Shown one piece after another: positions 37,177-49,950 of a stretch of DNA of 64,000 bases (the first letter of the stretch is position 1; every line of letters starts with the position of its first letter). The stretch comes from Gossypium raimondii. Its lineage: Eukaryota > Streptophyta > Magnoliopsida > Malvales > Malvaceae. The notes under the pieces were generated by a model that did not search any database, had not been told where the DNA came from, and saw nothing but the letters and a program-made list of their open reading frames with translations. A program made the position numbers and the translations under genes. The stretch spans positions 44,309,192 through 44,373,191 of the forward strand of contig NC_068566.1 of NCBI RefSeq assembly GCF_025698545.1, in the 5' to 3' direction.

Positions 37177-40100
37177 TCAAGCACCAATGTTCTCAATCTC
37201 AGCACTTTTATCCATTCTCTTCACAATGCCAGCTATGACCTGATACAAGACCCCAAAACAAAACTCAAACCAATGAGAATGAATGCCTCGAGAGAGAGAA
37301 GAAGAAGCTTGTACTAAAGCAGTCTATAAGATTTTTTTTTTTTTTTTTACCTTTCCAGGCCCCAATTCATAACTCTTTTTCAGCCCTTTGGTCAGCAAAG
37401 TTTTCACCGTGGTTTCCCACTGAACAGGAGAAGTCACCTGCAATTCCAACCATTAGCTTAAATAGCTATTCTTAGCCCATGTGATGCAGGAACATATTAT
37501 GGACTGCTAAAATTATAAGATATATTACGATTTAAATTTAGGGCTAGATTTATCAGGTTTTCTTTTTGCAAGAAAGCCTGGGTTTTTAATAGAGAGAAAC
37601 TACAGGTCTTGCACAATCCTACGGATTAGTAGAGTTCCAACTTCTTTCTATTCATTTTCAGGCCAACAACATTAGCATTTTTTTTTTCAATTGATAGAGA
37701 GAAACTATAGGTTTTTCACAACCCTACAATTTCTAGAGTTCCAACTTCTTTCTACTTATTTTCAGCTTTAATTCTATTGTTTCACGGCTTTTTTTCTCCC
37801 TAAACACACCACCAAGGAGGAGTAGAAAAAAATGGGTATGAAGCAAGCTTACTTGACGTGCTAGTATTTTCTTTATAGTCTCAGGATCTCCATGAGGCTG
37901 AACATCGACATTTGATATGACAGGTATTCTTGGAGTTCTAATCTGGGTTGCTGCCAATGCAGCCTCCAATCTTGAAACTGCTGGGTCCATGAAACTAGTG
38001 TGAAAAGCACCAGCAACAGCTAAACGAACCTACAAAAGGGGAGAACTATGTTATCACTAGCAGTCAGATTGTAGCTTAGATGTCCACATTAGCACAAAAA
38101 GGAAATGTATCAATTTACAATCAATCAAGGTAAATGCTGAAGGATCACATTTTTAGATAGAAAATGACAAAGAGAACTACCGTCATCCGAGCCTTGAATG
38201 ACTTTGCTTTAGCTTCCACTGCTTCCACTCCTTTGAGACCCCCAGATACTGCATAATTTCCCTGCCAAAGAAAACACATTTTCAGTACTAAAGTCAACGC
38301 ATATCTGGTCTCCTAATTAGCATTATACCAAGCATGACACAGTTCATTTGATCAACGAGACATAAATGAATCTTATATCCTTACAGGACACAAGTAATTC
38401 GCAATCTGCACTTTATCAGCTACATCAACTTCTTGGTTGGCAGCATCACACAATTGCTGAACCTTCTCCGAATCAAGTCCTATGATACTGACCATAGCAC
38501 TTTTAGCAGCATCTGCAGCTTCCTAAAAGTAGAAAGAACGATGATTACCAGCAGGAATCATAAAATCATCCACACTACAAAGCACTATTAAACAGAAACA
38601 GATCATTACCTGCATCGCTTCTCCTCTTAGTTTGACAAGCTTGAGTCCATCCTCGAAGCTTTATACATGAAATCAAATTCACAGGGAAAAGAGCATCAAT
38701 CATATGTTTCTTCTAGTTTTACATACTAACTAAAAAATTAGCAGACAGGTGATGGTAACTTCTCTAAGCTTTAAACATGGAAATACAACTTTGGACATTG
38801 ACTTAGTCATTACGGTATACATAAACACTCACCTAAAAGCCCCAGCAAAAGCTAGTGCAGTATATTCACCCAAGCTGAGACCACAAGTGACATCAACAGA
38901 ATCAATAATCTGCGGGCCTCCATCACGGGCACGAAGCAGCTCCACAGCAGCTAGACTTGTGACATAAATAGCAGGCTGCAAATATGAAGATAACACTAAT
39001 TTATTGCTCTCTCTTGACAGAATAAATTGTAGTAAATACAACATTGGTAACAGAACATTTATAAGGACGGATGGCAACCAAATGAGAATGCAAGGTACCT
39101 GGCTTATGACAGTTGAATCTAACTTTTCCTTGGGACCATTGATGCAAAGATCTAGAAGATCAAAACTGCATGCAGATGGAACATGGTTAAACTATAAAGA
39201 CGATTTTAAAAAAAGGGGATAGCAAATTAAGGATTAAATTTTGGTCTTTTCATCCCTATTCCATAAACAATTTTAAAATTTACTCTCTGTACTTTTAACT
39301 TGGCATAATTTTATCTCCTACTCTTATTAATGTTTTGCTTTAGTCCAAATCACTAATTCCCTTAAATATACCATTAGTTGGCTAATATGAAATTTAAAAA
39401 GAATTGAAACTTGAAAATCGAAATTTGTAAAATTATAGTCATCAGAATAGTTATTTTCTACTAATTTATCATTTAAAAAGAAAAATCAATCTCAACCTCA
39501 TAATTTGATTCCTTTTTTTCAATTTCACATCAATCAATAGATTTTAGTGATTTGGACGGGAGCATGACATTAGTAATAGTAAGAGAACCAAATTATTCCA
39601 AGTTAAAATATAGGGACTAAATCTCCAAAATTGAGTATAGTACAAGGACGAAAACCATAAATTGACCACTAAATTTCTGTGTACCCTAATATATTATTTG
39701 CCTTCTTATACAATTCTGCAGCAGCAGGCACAGCCTCAGCTTCTTTTCCCATTCCAACGGCTTGAGCGCCCTGAAATTCTCATGGTGTACATTGGAACTA
39801 ATAAGAAGGCAACGAAACAGATTCATCCAGGTAAAATCCAAAAAAAAAAAATGGAAGTAAAAGCCTTTAACATGGGAATGAATAAATTTAGCTTAGCTGA
39901 GCCTGCCCAATCCAAAATTGATGGAATAAGTAACTAACCTGACCGGGAAAGAGGAAGGCGGAGGTGGGCTTGTAATCAGCGAACAAGGCATCATCGACGA
40001 CAGTTTGGGATCCAACGGAGACACTCATGAAAACCCTAGATCTTGAGGGGTTGTTGAGGCGGAGGAAGCATCTAGAAGGAAGAGGTCCATTGGAGCGAAA

Positions 40101-40199
40101 CGAAGAAAGGGGAGAAGGGAGAGCGAGGGAAGCGGAGGCGGCAGACATTGTGAAGAGCGACTGGGAATGAGCGGAAGAAGCAAGGCGGAGACTGTGCAT
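37177..40199 (-). CDS. MCAT: Malonyl-CoA:ACP transacylase, plastid, 10 exons
   Basis: Moves malonyl from CoA to acyl carrier protein for fatty acid synthesis in the plastid. Exons in coding order: 40,199-39,939, 39,770-39,685, 39,165-39,099, 38,975-38,833, 38,658-38,610, 38,522-38,385, 38,261-38,181, 38,029-37,853, 37,437-37,351, 37,239-37,177. All introns are GT-AG and phases agree, giving 383 residues. The first 60 or so are Ser/Arg-rich, as in a transit peptide; Met18 is an alternative start. FabD motifs: FLFPGQGAQAVGMG, the nucleophile motif GLSLGEYTALAFAGAF, the Arg of KLRGEAMQEAA, the catalytic His in VAGAFHTSFM, and SPVQWETTVK. It lies next to the laccase gene, allowing for intervening repeats and SWC6, as in Arabidopsis At2g30200-30210. 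Confidence 0.97.
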
Positions 40200-40689
40200 G
40201 CCAATTGTTTGATATTTTTTCTATGTTAAATAAATACGTTTTGTGTTAATGTTGGCGGAGATAACGAAGGTAGACGTTGGAGATTGGCTTAAAAATCAAA
40301 GAAACCGCCCATCTGCCACTGCCTACTCACCAACATAATTACTACCCAAGTAGAAATATCTATTAATAAATTTTAACAAATAACTTCAAAATGGACTCAT
40401 GTTTTAGATGTCGAGCTTGCTAGATTGTTATAAAGGGAATTATTAGGAAGGACCTTGGGCAATCAAGGCAGATTAAGCAAGATAATTGTTTAGTATTTTC
40501 CGTATGTCCTTCAGATGGTGTGATCTGTCTATTTATATGATAGGATATTGTTTATCGATAAGACAAGTTAGGAAGACTCTATGCATGTAAACACGTTCCC
40601 TGCTCTAGTTTAGACACGTGTCTTCATAGTTCTAAGTTCATGCAACCTTGCAATACAATGACCAAGTTTGATTTGTCAACTTGCTAACT

Positions 40690-40814
40690 TACCCTGTGGG
40701 CTTAACACTTAGGTCAAGCTTACGAGCTCTTTAAGGTCCAGCCAAGGCCCAAACCTACTCCGTGAGCTTAGCGCTTGGGTCAAGCCTGCGAACTCCGATC
40801 CAAGCCCAAACTTA
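40690..40814. repeat. Two-unit imperfect tandem repeat of about 60 bases
   Basis: Unit 1 (40,690-40,755) and unit 2 (40,756-40,814) share the plan TAC-C-GTG-GCTTA, CTT-GGTCAAGC, CGA-CTC, CC-AGCCCAAAC. They sit in a non-coding block less AT-rich than its surroundings, perhaps part of an old LTR. Confidence 0.6.
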
Positions 40815-41142
40815 AGACAAATTTGGGCCAATAATAATAATAATCATCCTAACAACAACAAATTAGTATAGTCAGATAGGTAATCAATGGTCATGTACCA
40901 AGTAGCCCTTTCAACAATCTAAACATTGAATATAAATACTTAGGTACAATTTCATCCCTAGCAACTAGATTCTTTATCCTCTCACCTCTTGAAACTAGTA
41001 GATTTAAGCACCGAATCACACCCTATAATATAAACTCTGATACTCTCAAACCTTGCATCAGTATTGTAAGAATTTGTTACCCTTCAAATTCGATATGATA
41101 TCTTCCACAATAGACTCTCGAGCCTAATTCATCACACATACA

Positions 41143-41172
41143 AATAATAATAATAATAATAATAATAATAAT
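41143..41172. repeat. (AAT)n microsatellite
   Basis: About ten uninterrupted AAT units. Confidence 0.95.
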
Positions 41173-43531
41173 CAACAATCCATTTTATCTTATAAGATTT
41201 TAGTTTAATGATGAAGTTGATGTTTTAAAAATTTCGTGATTTTATGTTTGTGTGGTTTTCCTTCAAATATATTTTAATTACAATTAGTTAAACTTTAATT
41301 GTCGAATTAAATATATTTTAATTAAAATTAGTTATATTTAACTGTAGAATTAAATTTTTAGATAAATGCTTGTAATGATATAATTCTTGGACAAAATTAA
41401 TTCAATATTCAAGAAGTGGACGAATATTTTATTTGCCTTGCTCGGAAAGCTCTCACGGTTAATTATGCCATTATTGGGTTACAATGTAGGCACCCCATGT
41501 GGATGCGTGTTGAAAATTCAACCAACCCAAATTTGCACCCATTGGGCAAGCTTTTTGAGAAGCCCTTCCAAGATTGCGCCCATGGCTGTTCAACTTGCCC
41601 ATCACTTCATCACCATTCATCAAAAATCCATTCTCCACCATGAAAGTTGAAGAGACAGAAAAAAAACTCATTTTGGTTTTTCTTTCCTTTTAGATAGAAA
41701 CCACATGCCAGTGCCTCCCACCCAAATCAATTTCATAATTGGATCAGTAATTTGTGACTAACCACCTACCTTTTGTTTCTGTATCCAATACGAAAATTTT
41801 AGAATATACATATAAAATAATATTATTTAATTAAAATATGCTTATGATTATTTTTAGGAATTTAATTTCTTAATTATTTAAATTTTAAAATTTAGGTCTA
41901 ATTGTTAATATTGTTTTTTTGTTTGTTAAATTTAAATAATTAATAATATTTAGCCTAGAGAGTTGAGATGGTAAGGGACAAGGAAGAGAGCCCCCAAATA
42001 AGAGAGAGAGCTGAGAGAGAGTCTATTGGCCATGCAAGGGCAATGGTTTATATATCCCGAGTTAGGATTCCGAGATATCATGTGTCACCATGCTATAGGT
42101 GACTAAGGGTGGATAAGTCAATCAATTTTGCCACAGCAAACTTAAGTAGAGTGATCGAGGTGGCAATTGAACAGATTGTTAACCATTTCAAATGGGATGT
42201 GACAATTGGTGTCATAAATAGCGGTTACATAAGACCCTTGTACAATCTGAGATTCAATGATTTCTCCTGGGAAGAGTTTCCTCGAGCTAAGAGGTTGACA
42301 TTGAAGAGCGGTTCTTGGGTTTGGTCATGAGGAGTTGAGGCTCGAGGAGTCTTCTCAAGGTGTAGGGGTATAACAAGACACGTTATTTATCAATAGACAT
42401 CCAATGAAGAGTATTATGAATATTTATTATAACTTAGATGTTCGTTGAAATAAGAAGTTTGATATACTTTTAAGACTCTAATGTCCATTAGAAGTAAAAT
42501 TCTTTATCATTTATATTTTAGACTTATAAATATGGAGTTTAGGGACTTATTGTATATATCCTATTGACTTTATTTTCTTATTTTTCTTTGTTTTATAACA
42601 TGATTTTTTTATAAGTTTATTGAGTGTTAATGTGTTAATTTGAGCAAAATTAACTATTGAATTAATTAGATCAACGACTTTCAATTCAATCAACTATTGA
42701 TTTAATTATAATTAAATAAATTATAAAAATTAAAAATTATTCAACCGTCAATTTTTATCCTTATTTTTTATTAATTTTGAATGATTCATTTAAAGATCGA
42801 TTTAACTTTTATGTTCAATTTAATATAATGACCGATTCGGTTTAGTTCAAATAATAACATATTTAAAATCCAACTTAACTTAGAAAAGTTAAGTCTTTTG
42901 GATGGACGTTATCTTAAATATGGTGCGTTTAATTGTTTTTATTTTACACTACAATATTATCATAATTTACTATTATTAAGTTTACATTAACTATAAATAA
43001 ATACACCGTCCATACAAAAAGAGATAGGAAACTTCTAGAAGTTCCTCAACATTCCATAAAAAGTGAGGCTGACACTAACCACGACAAGAATCTATCTTGT
43101 ATTATATGTAGAATAAATTTTATTTAATAAAAGAAAGGCATAGGTATAGGCTCAATTAACAATGACTTAAAGTTGAAGCGAAAGTGTTGAAAATAGGCTA
43201 GAGTAATTGTACTGAGAGCGCTTAACAGAGGCTGCAATGCTATCATGTCAAGGCCCAGAAAGAGATGTACTGCAAGTCTTCAATACATTATATTTTTATT
43301 TAAGGGTATAAAAGATTTTCATATATCTTTTAAAAAATGAATAGTCTTTAATTATTTTCAATTAAAATCACCACGTATCATAATCACAGCGTGACATGTG
43401 ATAAAAAAATAAAAATCAATAAAAGTTATAAAAATCGTTAAATTTTAATGAAAATATAAGAAATGGTAAAATTTTATGCTAAAAATTATAAATATATATA
43501 GAAAGAAATATAAATTACACAATAATATAAT

Positions 43532-44104
43532 TAGAGGTGAGTATTTGATCGAGTCGAGTCGAATCGAATAAAAAAAATTTGAGTTAAGTCGAGTGGACGA
43601 ATCCTATTTTAGCAACGAAACTCAATTTGAATTTTTTTCAAATCGAATCGAATCGAGTCAAAAAATTTCAAGTCAAGTAAAGTCGAGTCGAGTTAACGAA
43701 TCCTATTATTTATACTCAATGTTACGTTTACATGGACCGATTATTTAACTAGTAGACAAAGCACAAGATTATTTAACTACATAAACAATATAATGGTTTT
43801 GCCTTTTAACTTAATGGATAAACATTTATCAAGACGACATGATTTTGCCTATTAAATTAATGTTTTTGACTTTTAACTTTTAAAAAAGTAAGCATTTATC
43901 AAAACGACTCAGTTTTACTTTTTCTATTCAGATTTTCGGATAATTCGAATTGTGTAATTCATATTCGAGTTCAAAACTTAATTTTTTATTCGAGTTTATC
44001 CGAATAACTTGATTAACTTAAATAACTCGAACTATTTAATTCAAATTTTAAATTTTTTTGTTGAATTTTTTGAATCGAATCGAATCGAATTTTGATCGCC
44101 CCTA
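43532..44104. repeat. hAT-type MITE with GAATC/GAGTC arms
   Basis: 573 bases from TAGAGGTGAGTATTTGATCG to TTTTGATCGCCCCTA, with a perfect 8-bp duplication AATATAAT (43,524-43,531 and 44,105-44,112). The arms carry runs of the GAGTCGAGTCGAATCGAAT type that pair with GAATCGAATCGAATCGAAT at the right end. Confidence 0.93.
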
Positions 44105-44580
44105 AATATAATATAACATTTCGGATATAAAAAATGATAATTACAATTAAATATTTTGCACTCGATCGAATATCAATTTTTTAAGTTTGAATTCGAATTC
44201 GATTAAATTTTTTAGTCATATTTGTACGTTATTTAAACAAAAAATTTAATTAAGTTTGTAAATTATTTAAATCTATCGATTCAAATTCGAATTTATTTTA
44301 AATTAAACATGAATAAATTGTAAATATCAGTACTCCAAATGCACCAAACCTTGAAGGCTTATCACTGGGCCCACTTTTAACTTGCCCATTGGGCTTTGCT
44401 CTTCTCCTACCCTGCACCCGTACCTAGCTTTCCTAGTTAGTAGTTACCACTCCATTATAAAATATAAAAGAATTATTTTATTTTATATATTTAAATATTG
44501 TACCAAAAATATATTTTCAGTGTATTTTTTATTCCACAAGTTTAATTAAGGTTTGACAAATATTTTATAAGACTACTAAA

Positions 44581-46142
44581 GGATAAACTATACCCATCGT
44601 CGTCACTTTTATTTATCTTAGGTCACCTTTTAGACACTTATGTTTAAAATATTACGTTTTAGCCATTTACGTTATCGTGACATAAAATTTTAGTCACTGA
44701 GCCGTTAATTGCCGTTAACGGTGTAACAGTAAGCTGATATGTTAAATAATCATTTCAAACAAAAATTTTAGTTTAAATTATATAATTGGTCCCCATATTT
44801 TTTTTCGTTTTGAGTAATTTAATTTTTTCTTTTATGTTCTTTAAACTTTTTTTTTCTTTTTTTTTCATTCTCTTCTGCTTCCCCTTCTATTTTTCAACGT
44901 TCTCCATTTCTTTTAACACATCAAAAAGTTGAATTGACAATGAAAAAAGAAACAATAAGTAGAAAGCCATCATTGCCTATAACCAAAACCCATATACTCA
45001 TACCATTTGCTAACTATCAAAACCCTCCACCACCACCCATCATCTTCATTTCATCCACTAACACATTCACCACTATCTAGAACTCATTTCAAAAATATCT
45101 AAAAAAATCCTTAACTTTTGGACTACCCAAGATGGAATCTTCGTCACCGGCCATTAGGATCAGCTCGATTTTTTGATATGTGCTCCTCTTTCACCGGTCA
45201 TTATCTAATCTTTGGCTCTTTGTGATTTTTTGGGGCTTATTAATTGTTTTTTACTTGGATTCTTAATTGATTTGAACGTGGGTTTATTTGGTAAGAGGAT
45301 GATATTGTTGGGTTTGTCATGAACGAGGTCATGGCAGTGGTGAGGGTGTTAGTTGATGAAATGAAGATGATGGGTGGTGGTGGAGGATTTTGACAGTTAG
45401 CAGATGGTATGAGTTTATGGGTTTTGATGATTTTGACTTCTTGCTTCCTTTTTCATTGTCAATTTGACTTCTTGATACGTTAAAAGAAATGGAGAATATA
45501 GGAAAACAAAGGGAGAAGCAGAGGAGGATGGAAAATACAAAAAAGAAGAAGTTAAAATATCATAAAAGAAAAAAATTAAATTGCTTAAACGAAAAAATAT
45601 GGGGACCCATTATATAATTTAAACTAAATTTTATTTAGTCACTTAATTAAAAAAAATACAACTTAGTTATTGAATTATTCAAATGTTTTCATTTAATTGG
45701 ACTATTAGAATTGATGCTATATGATTTTCTTTGTACGCACTTCCTGCACCAATCGAACGTTCTCTTTCCTCTTTCCTTCTATAGCTCATTTTTATTATAA
45801 AATAGTTTTGGATGTTGTGAATATGTAAACCAAAATTCAAACAGTTTTTTCCCAATCTCCAACATTGGCCGTTAGATCGACTTAGATCTAAAGTATGTTA
45901 TTCTACTTGTCGATGGGTACTAATCCACTGTATTGGTCGTTGAATCGCCGCTTGGAGCTCGCTGGTGAAATTTAAAAACAATAGAACTTAACAATCCAAT
46001 GACTTAAATAAAAATTTTTAAATAGTTCAGTAACTTAAATGAAAATTTTTGAATATTTCAATGACCAATTTATAACTTTTTAATTAAACGATCAAAATAA
46101 AAACTTACCCATAATTTAGTGACTAATGATATAGTTTACCCT
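44581..46142. repeat. Large foldback element, Mutator-like ends
   Basis: Outer ends GGATAAACTATACCCAT and the complement of AGGGTAAACTATATCATTAG resemble those of the Mutator-like MITE at 15,364. Inside lies a long hairpin: 44,757-45,079 is an imperfect reverse complement of 45,334-45,640, for example TTAAATTATATAATTGGTCC with GGACCCATTATATAATTTAA, and CCACCACCCATCATCTTCAT with its complement near 45,360-45,390. The right third (45,640-46,142) is related to 49,492-49,950, so this may be one MITE inserted beside or within another. No coding capacity and no matched target duplication. Confidence 0.7.
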
Positions 46143-48878
46143 AAATTTCCTTTTTAAGTACACAAAGCAAAATCTTAACTCGCAAAGGGTTTTTTTTATT
46201 TCACTGATGTATAAGATAATAATTTTAAAATTTTGTAAAATAAAAAATAATTTAATATAAAATTTTAGATTGATCTAAAAAAATTTATCTAATTTAATTT
46301 TGAATTTAACTGAAAATTACTGTAATATGTGATTGGAGAGGTTTTTTTTTAAATAAAAGGGACCCATATGAAAGGTAGATTTCTCCTTTTCGTCAGATTC
46401 AGATTTCAGACTGAGGGAGGAAGGAAGAAGGAGAACACAAGTCTAAGCAAAGGAATAAATTAAAAGGAGAAGAAGCTTTGACCAGAAAATGGCCTGAAAT
46501 TTGAAAAATTACCCTGATTTTTTTTTTTCATTTTTTCTAAAACCAAAAAACAATATACAGTACCTGAAATTAATGAGGTATTAATGGAGTTGTCCACAAA
46601 GGCAATGGGGGCAAAGTCCAATGGAACCCTCCCCCCTTTCCTTACCTCGAAATTGCAAAGGGGTGGGAGCTGAACCTAAGGGACCGGAGACTCTGTCACG
46701 TCATCTGCACACAAAAGAAAAAGAGAAAATTAACAGAGGGGCATTAAATGAGTAGGGGGTCTACAAATACTGAAACTCTGAGCTATATGCAAATCTAGTG
46801 TTAAAAGAAAGAAAGAAGAGGGTGTTGTAGGAGGACTGATTATTTCAACAGGGTGCAAGTGCCGAGGTATCCCCTTCCTCTGAGTCAGGGTCAGACCCCC
46901 CCCATGGCCCCATGGCTCCAATTTCCGTTCCTTTACCACTTTCTTTTTTAGATAAATTTTCTTATCAGTCGTTGTACATATAGATCACTCTTATTTTAGT
47001 CCCCCAAATTTTTTTATTAATTTAATCACCTCAAAATAAAAATTATTAAATTAGTCCCTTCACCGTTAAACGAAAACAAAATATTATCAGTGTATTTCTA
47101 CATTAATCACTTTAAAATTAAGGTAAACCACCATCAACCACTCTAAATAGAGTTCGTTTCTAACTTAATCACTCTCGAAAATTGTAAGAAATATTTTATT
47201 AGTATATGACATTATAATTTTTATACCAGATAAATCTCAAAATTATATATAAATTTTGATTTTGTGCAATTTATACATGAAATTTTGAGTTGATTTAATT
47301 CTCACAAATTATTAACACAATTATTAATATAGTCTCATTTTATATTTATATACTGCATACACAAATAATTATATTTATTCAATACCAAAATAAATTGATG
47401 TATTTATTTCTTTAAACGTTTATGATTGAATCAAATTAAAGTTTCATGTATACATTTGAACCGTAATCAAAGTTTCATGTGTATAATTACGCATCAAATT
47501 ACATGTTGAATCAAAATTTATGTATAATTTTAAGATTTATCTCTTTTACAATAACCAAACTATAATTTTGCCATAAGTTATTGTCAATTGAGCATGCTAT
47601 TCTTTTGTTAATAATTACAATTAAAACAAATGATTACAATTATTAAATTAGTAAAATTTTCAAAAATTTATTGCCTTCGAGCAAAAGCCTCATCGGCCAT
47701 TTTTATAAAAAGAAATCAATTTGAATCAACCATTTTAAGTACAGAACTGAATAACTAACTTAACAACTAATTCAATTTAATTTAACTAATTATAATTAGA
47801 ATAAATTTAAAAATAAAATAAAATCTCAACTTCATCATTAAACCGATGCTTTATTTACACTTAAGTATGCTTGTAATACTGTAAACAAAGAAGAAACATG
47901 CAAATTTGATTTTGCTCTTTTAAGTCAACAATGTTTAAAGTAAAAACTTGTTTAGGATTAAAATATAGGACCTAAAAGTAAGGAAAATGAAAATGGAATA
48001 AAATTATCAATACTGTTTGTTGCTCTTTTAGTGCATCATGTGGTTCATAGTCATACCAGATCCTTACTTTCTGCAATTTCTAGATTGATTAGCTTAAATT
48101 CAAATGCACATTATCATGAACCATAAGAAAAATGTTACATGTTTGGGGACATTCTTGACAACTGGTTTAAATATTAATTAAAAAGCATTTTCTTTAATAA
48201 ATTTATGAACTAGTAGGAAATTTATCACACGTGTATATGTGTGAAACCATATATTTAGATATGAAAAGACATTAATATAAAAATACATCAAAGTAATTTT
48301 TCTAACCGATTTGGTATCCGATTGACTTATTCCACTAATTTAGCAGGGCTTAAATAATAGTATAGATACGATTGATGGAGGAGGTAAAATTAAGATTTTA
48401 TTAATGTAATTAGCATGAGTTCAAATCTCATTATGATATCATGTGTGTCACTTTTAGGTTTTTAAAGAAAAGATTAAAGTGTCATCGAACAATATAATTT
48501 ATTTTAAATACAAAAGGACATCGAAATAATTTTTCTAATCGAGTTAATGTTCTGTTAATTCGTCACATCAACTTAGGACTTACATAATAATAATATAAAT
48601 AATTATAATTATTGAATTAGATTAAAATAAAAATTAATCACATAGTCAACACATAATTACAAGAATTTCAACGTAAAATTTGAAATTAAGACGTGAAAAT
48701 TAATGGTCTTTTGAAAATGAAGGATGGGACGGTGGTTCACATTTGCCGACTGCTATTGGGATTATTTTTGTTGGAAGGAGAAAAAGGAACGTAAAATTTA
48801 TCATTAATCAAATGGTTAAAAAGGTTTATATTAAATATTTTATTATTTAAATGGGTAAAATTGAAATCGACTCATTTA
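46143..48878. other. Intergenic DNA with one unexplained GC-richer block
   Basis: The block at about 46,380-46,960 is less AT-rich, contains purine-rich and C-rich runs and short GAAG repeats, and reads unlike the transposon debris around it. I found no protein motif or known microRNA in it. The remainder to 48,878 is AT-rich without recognisable genes. Confidence 0.45.
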
Positions 48879-49038
48879 GGGTCCCTTCGGATGGGCGGTG
48901 GTGCGTTCAGTGTTTACGTATAGTTAGTATAAAAATAGCTGTAGCAATGAGATTATATATTGTAGTGACACTGTAGTGTTAGACAAAAAGAAAGTTAAAT
49001 ATACCGCACTGAAAGCAAACGCTTCTCTAAAAGGGCCC
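48879..49038. repeat. Tourist-like MITE
   Basis: 160 bases starting GGGTCCCTTCGGATGGGCGG and ending AAAAGGGCCC, with TTA on both sides (48,876-48,878 and 49,039-49,041), the 3-bp duplication of PIF/Harbinger elements. Related at the left end to 55,748-55,868. Confidence 0.8.
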
Positions 49039-49491
49039 TTAGTCAAGAAATGAAGCAATGTTATAAATACCGGACAAGTAATTGAATTGGTCAAGTAATC
49101 GATTTTTCGTTAAATTAATTAAATTGATGGTTAAATCGTTGCAAAATAAAATTTTATTAAAATTATAAAATTATAAAAAATTAAAAATAGGATTATAAAA
49201 AGAAAAGACAAGAAATCAATAAATACAAATAAGTAATAATAAAAATATAAAAAATTCTATAAATTCAAATAAAATTTTAACCAACTGTTTTACCTGATCT
49301 GAATTTTTAAAATGAGTTACAGTGTACGTAGCTTGATTCTGCTGCAATTATCTATAAATTATTGTTTTAAATAAAAGAAACAATACTTTCATTTTTTAGA
49401 CTAATTGATATTTTGTACTAAATTAACAAATAACATAGTTACTGGTTGATAAATCGAAAAATCGAAAAATGTGTTAAAATTTAAATATTAT

Positions 49492-49950
49492 GGTAAGTTT
49501 TCATGTTGGTCAGTGAACTAAAAAAGTTACAGTTTGGTCATTGAACTATTTAAAATTTTTTGTTTAAGTCACTGGGTAGTTAAGTTTTTTTTTAATAAAA
49601 AAGTTCCGTTAAGATTCGAGAGACGATTCAACGATCAGTATGGTGAATCAGTATACCCATCGACGAGTAGAAGAACATTTCTTAGATCCAAGTTGATTTG
49701 ACAGTCAGTGTCATAGATCAAATAAAAAAAGTTGTTTGAATTTTGGCTCACAATGCTTGACGTCAAAGCCTTTTCATAAAAAAAAATTGAACTATAAAAG
49801 AGAAAGGAAAGAGAGCTTTCGATTAGTGCATCGAAAGCTATATATTATCAATTTTAACAGTCCAATGACTTAAATGAAAACTTTTGAATAATTCAGTGAT
49901 CAAAATAAAAACTTACCCATATTTTAGTAACTAACGGTATAATTTACCCT
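49492..49950. repeat. Mutator-like MITE related to the right part of the foldback
   Basis: Starts GGTAAGTTTTCATGTTGGTC and ends TATAATTTACCCT. Phrases such as TCCAATGACTTAAATGAAAA and ATCAAAATAAAAACTTACCC match 45,990-46,120. Ends are inverted; no target duplication was matched. Confidence 0.65.

Larger units (their letters stand above)
40205..43523. other. Intergenic repeats, unclassified
   Basis: No host exon found. Includes a tandem repeat (40,690-40,814), an AAT microsatellite (41,143-41,172), a GC-richer stretch at about 41,440-41,660 and another at 41,960-42,370 that read like worn retroelement pieces but show no protein motif. 42,630-42,870 has hAT-MITE-like wording (AATTAACTATTGAATTAATT) without clear ends. 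Confidence 0.45.

Noticed and set aside
41387-41671. Overlapping open frames of 66-87 residues
   Set aside because: Three frames are open at once in a GC-richer repeat-like block; none has a recognisable motif.
46590-46700. Possible microRNA similar to miR319 or miR159
   Set aside because: Short similarities such as GAGCTGAACC do not extend to a mature sequence, and no pairing arm was found nearby.
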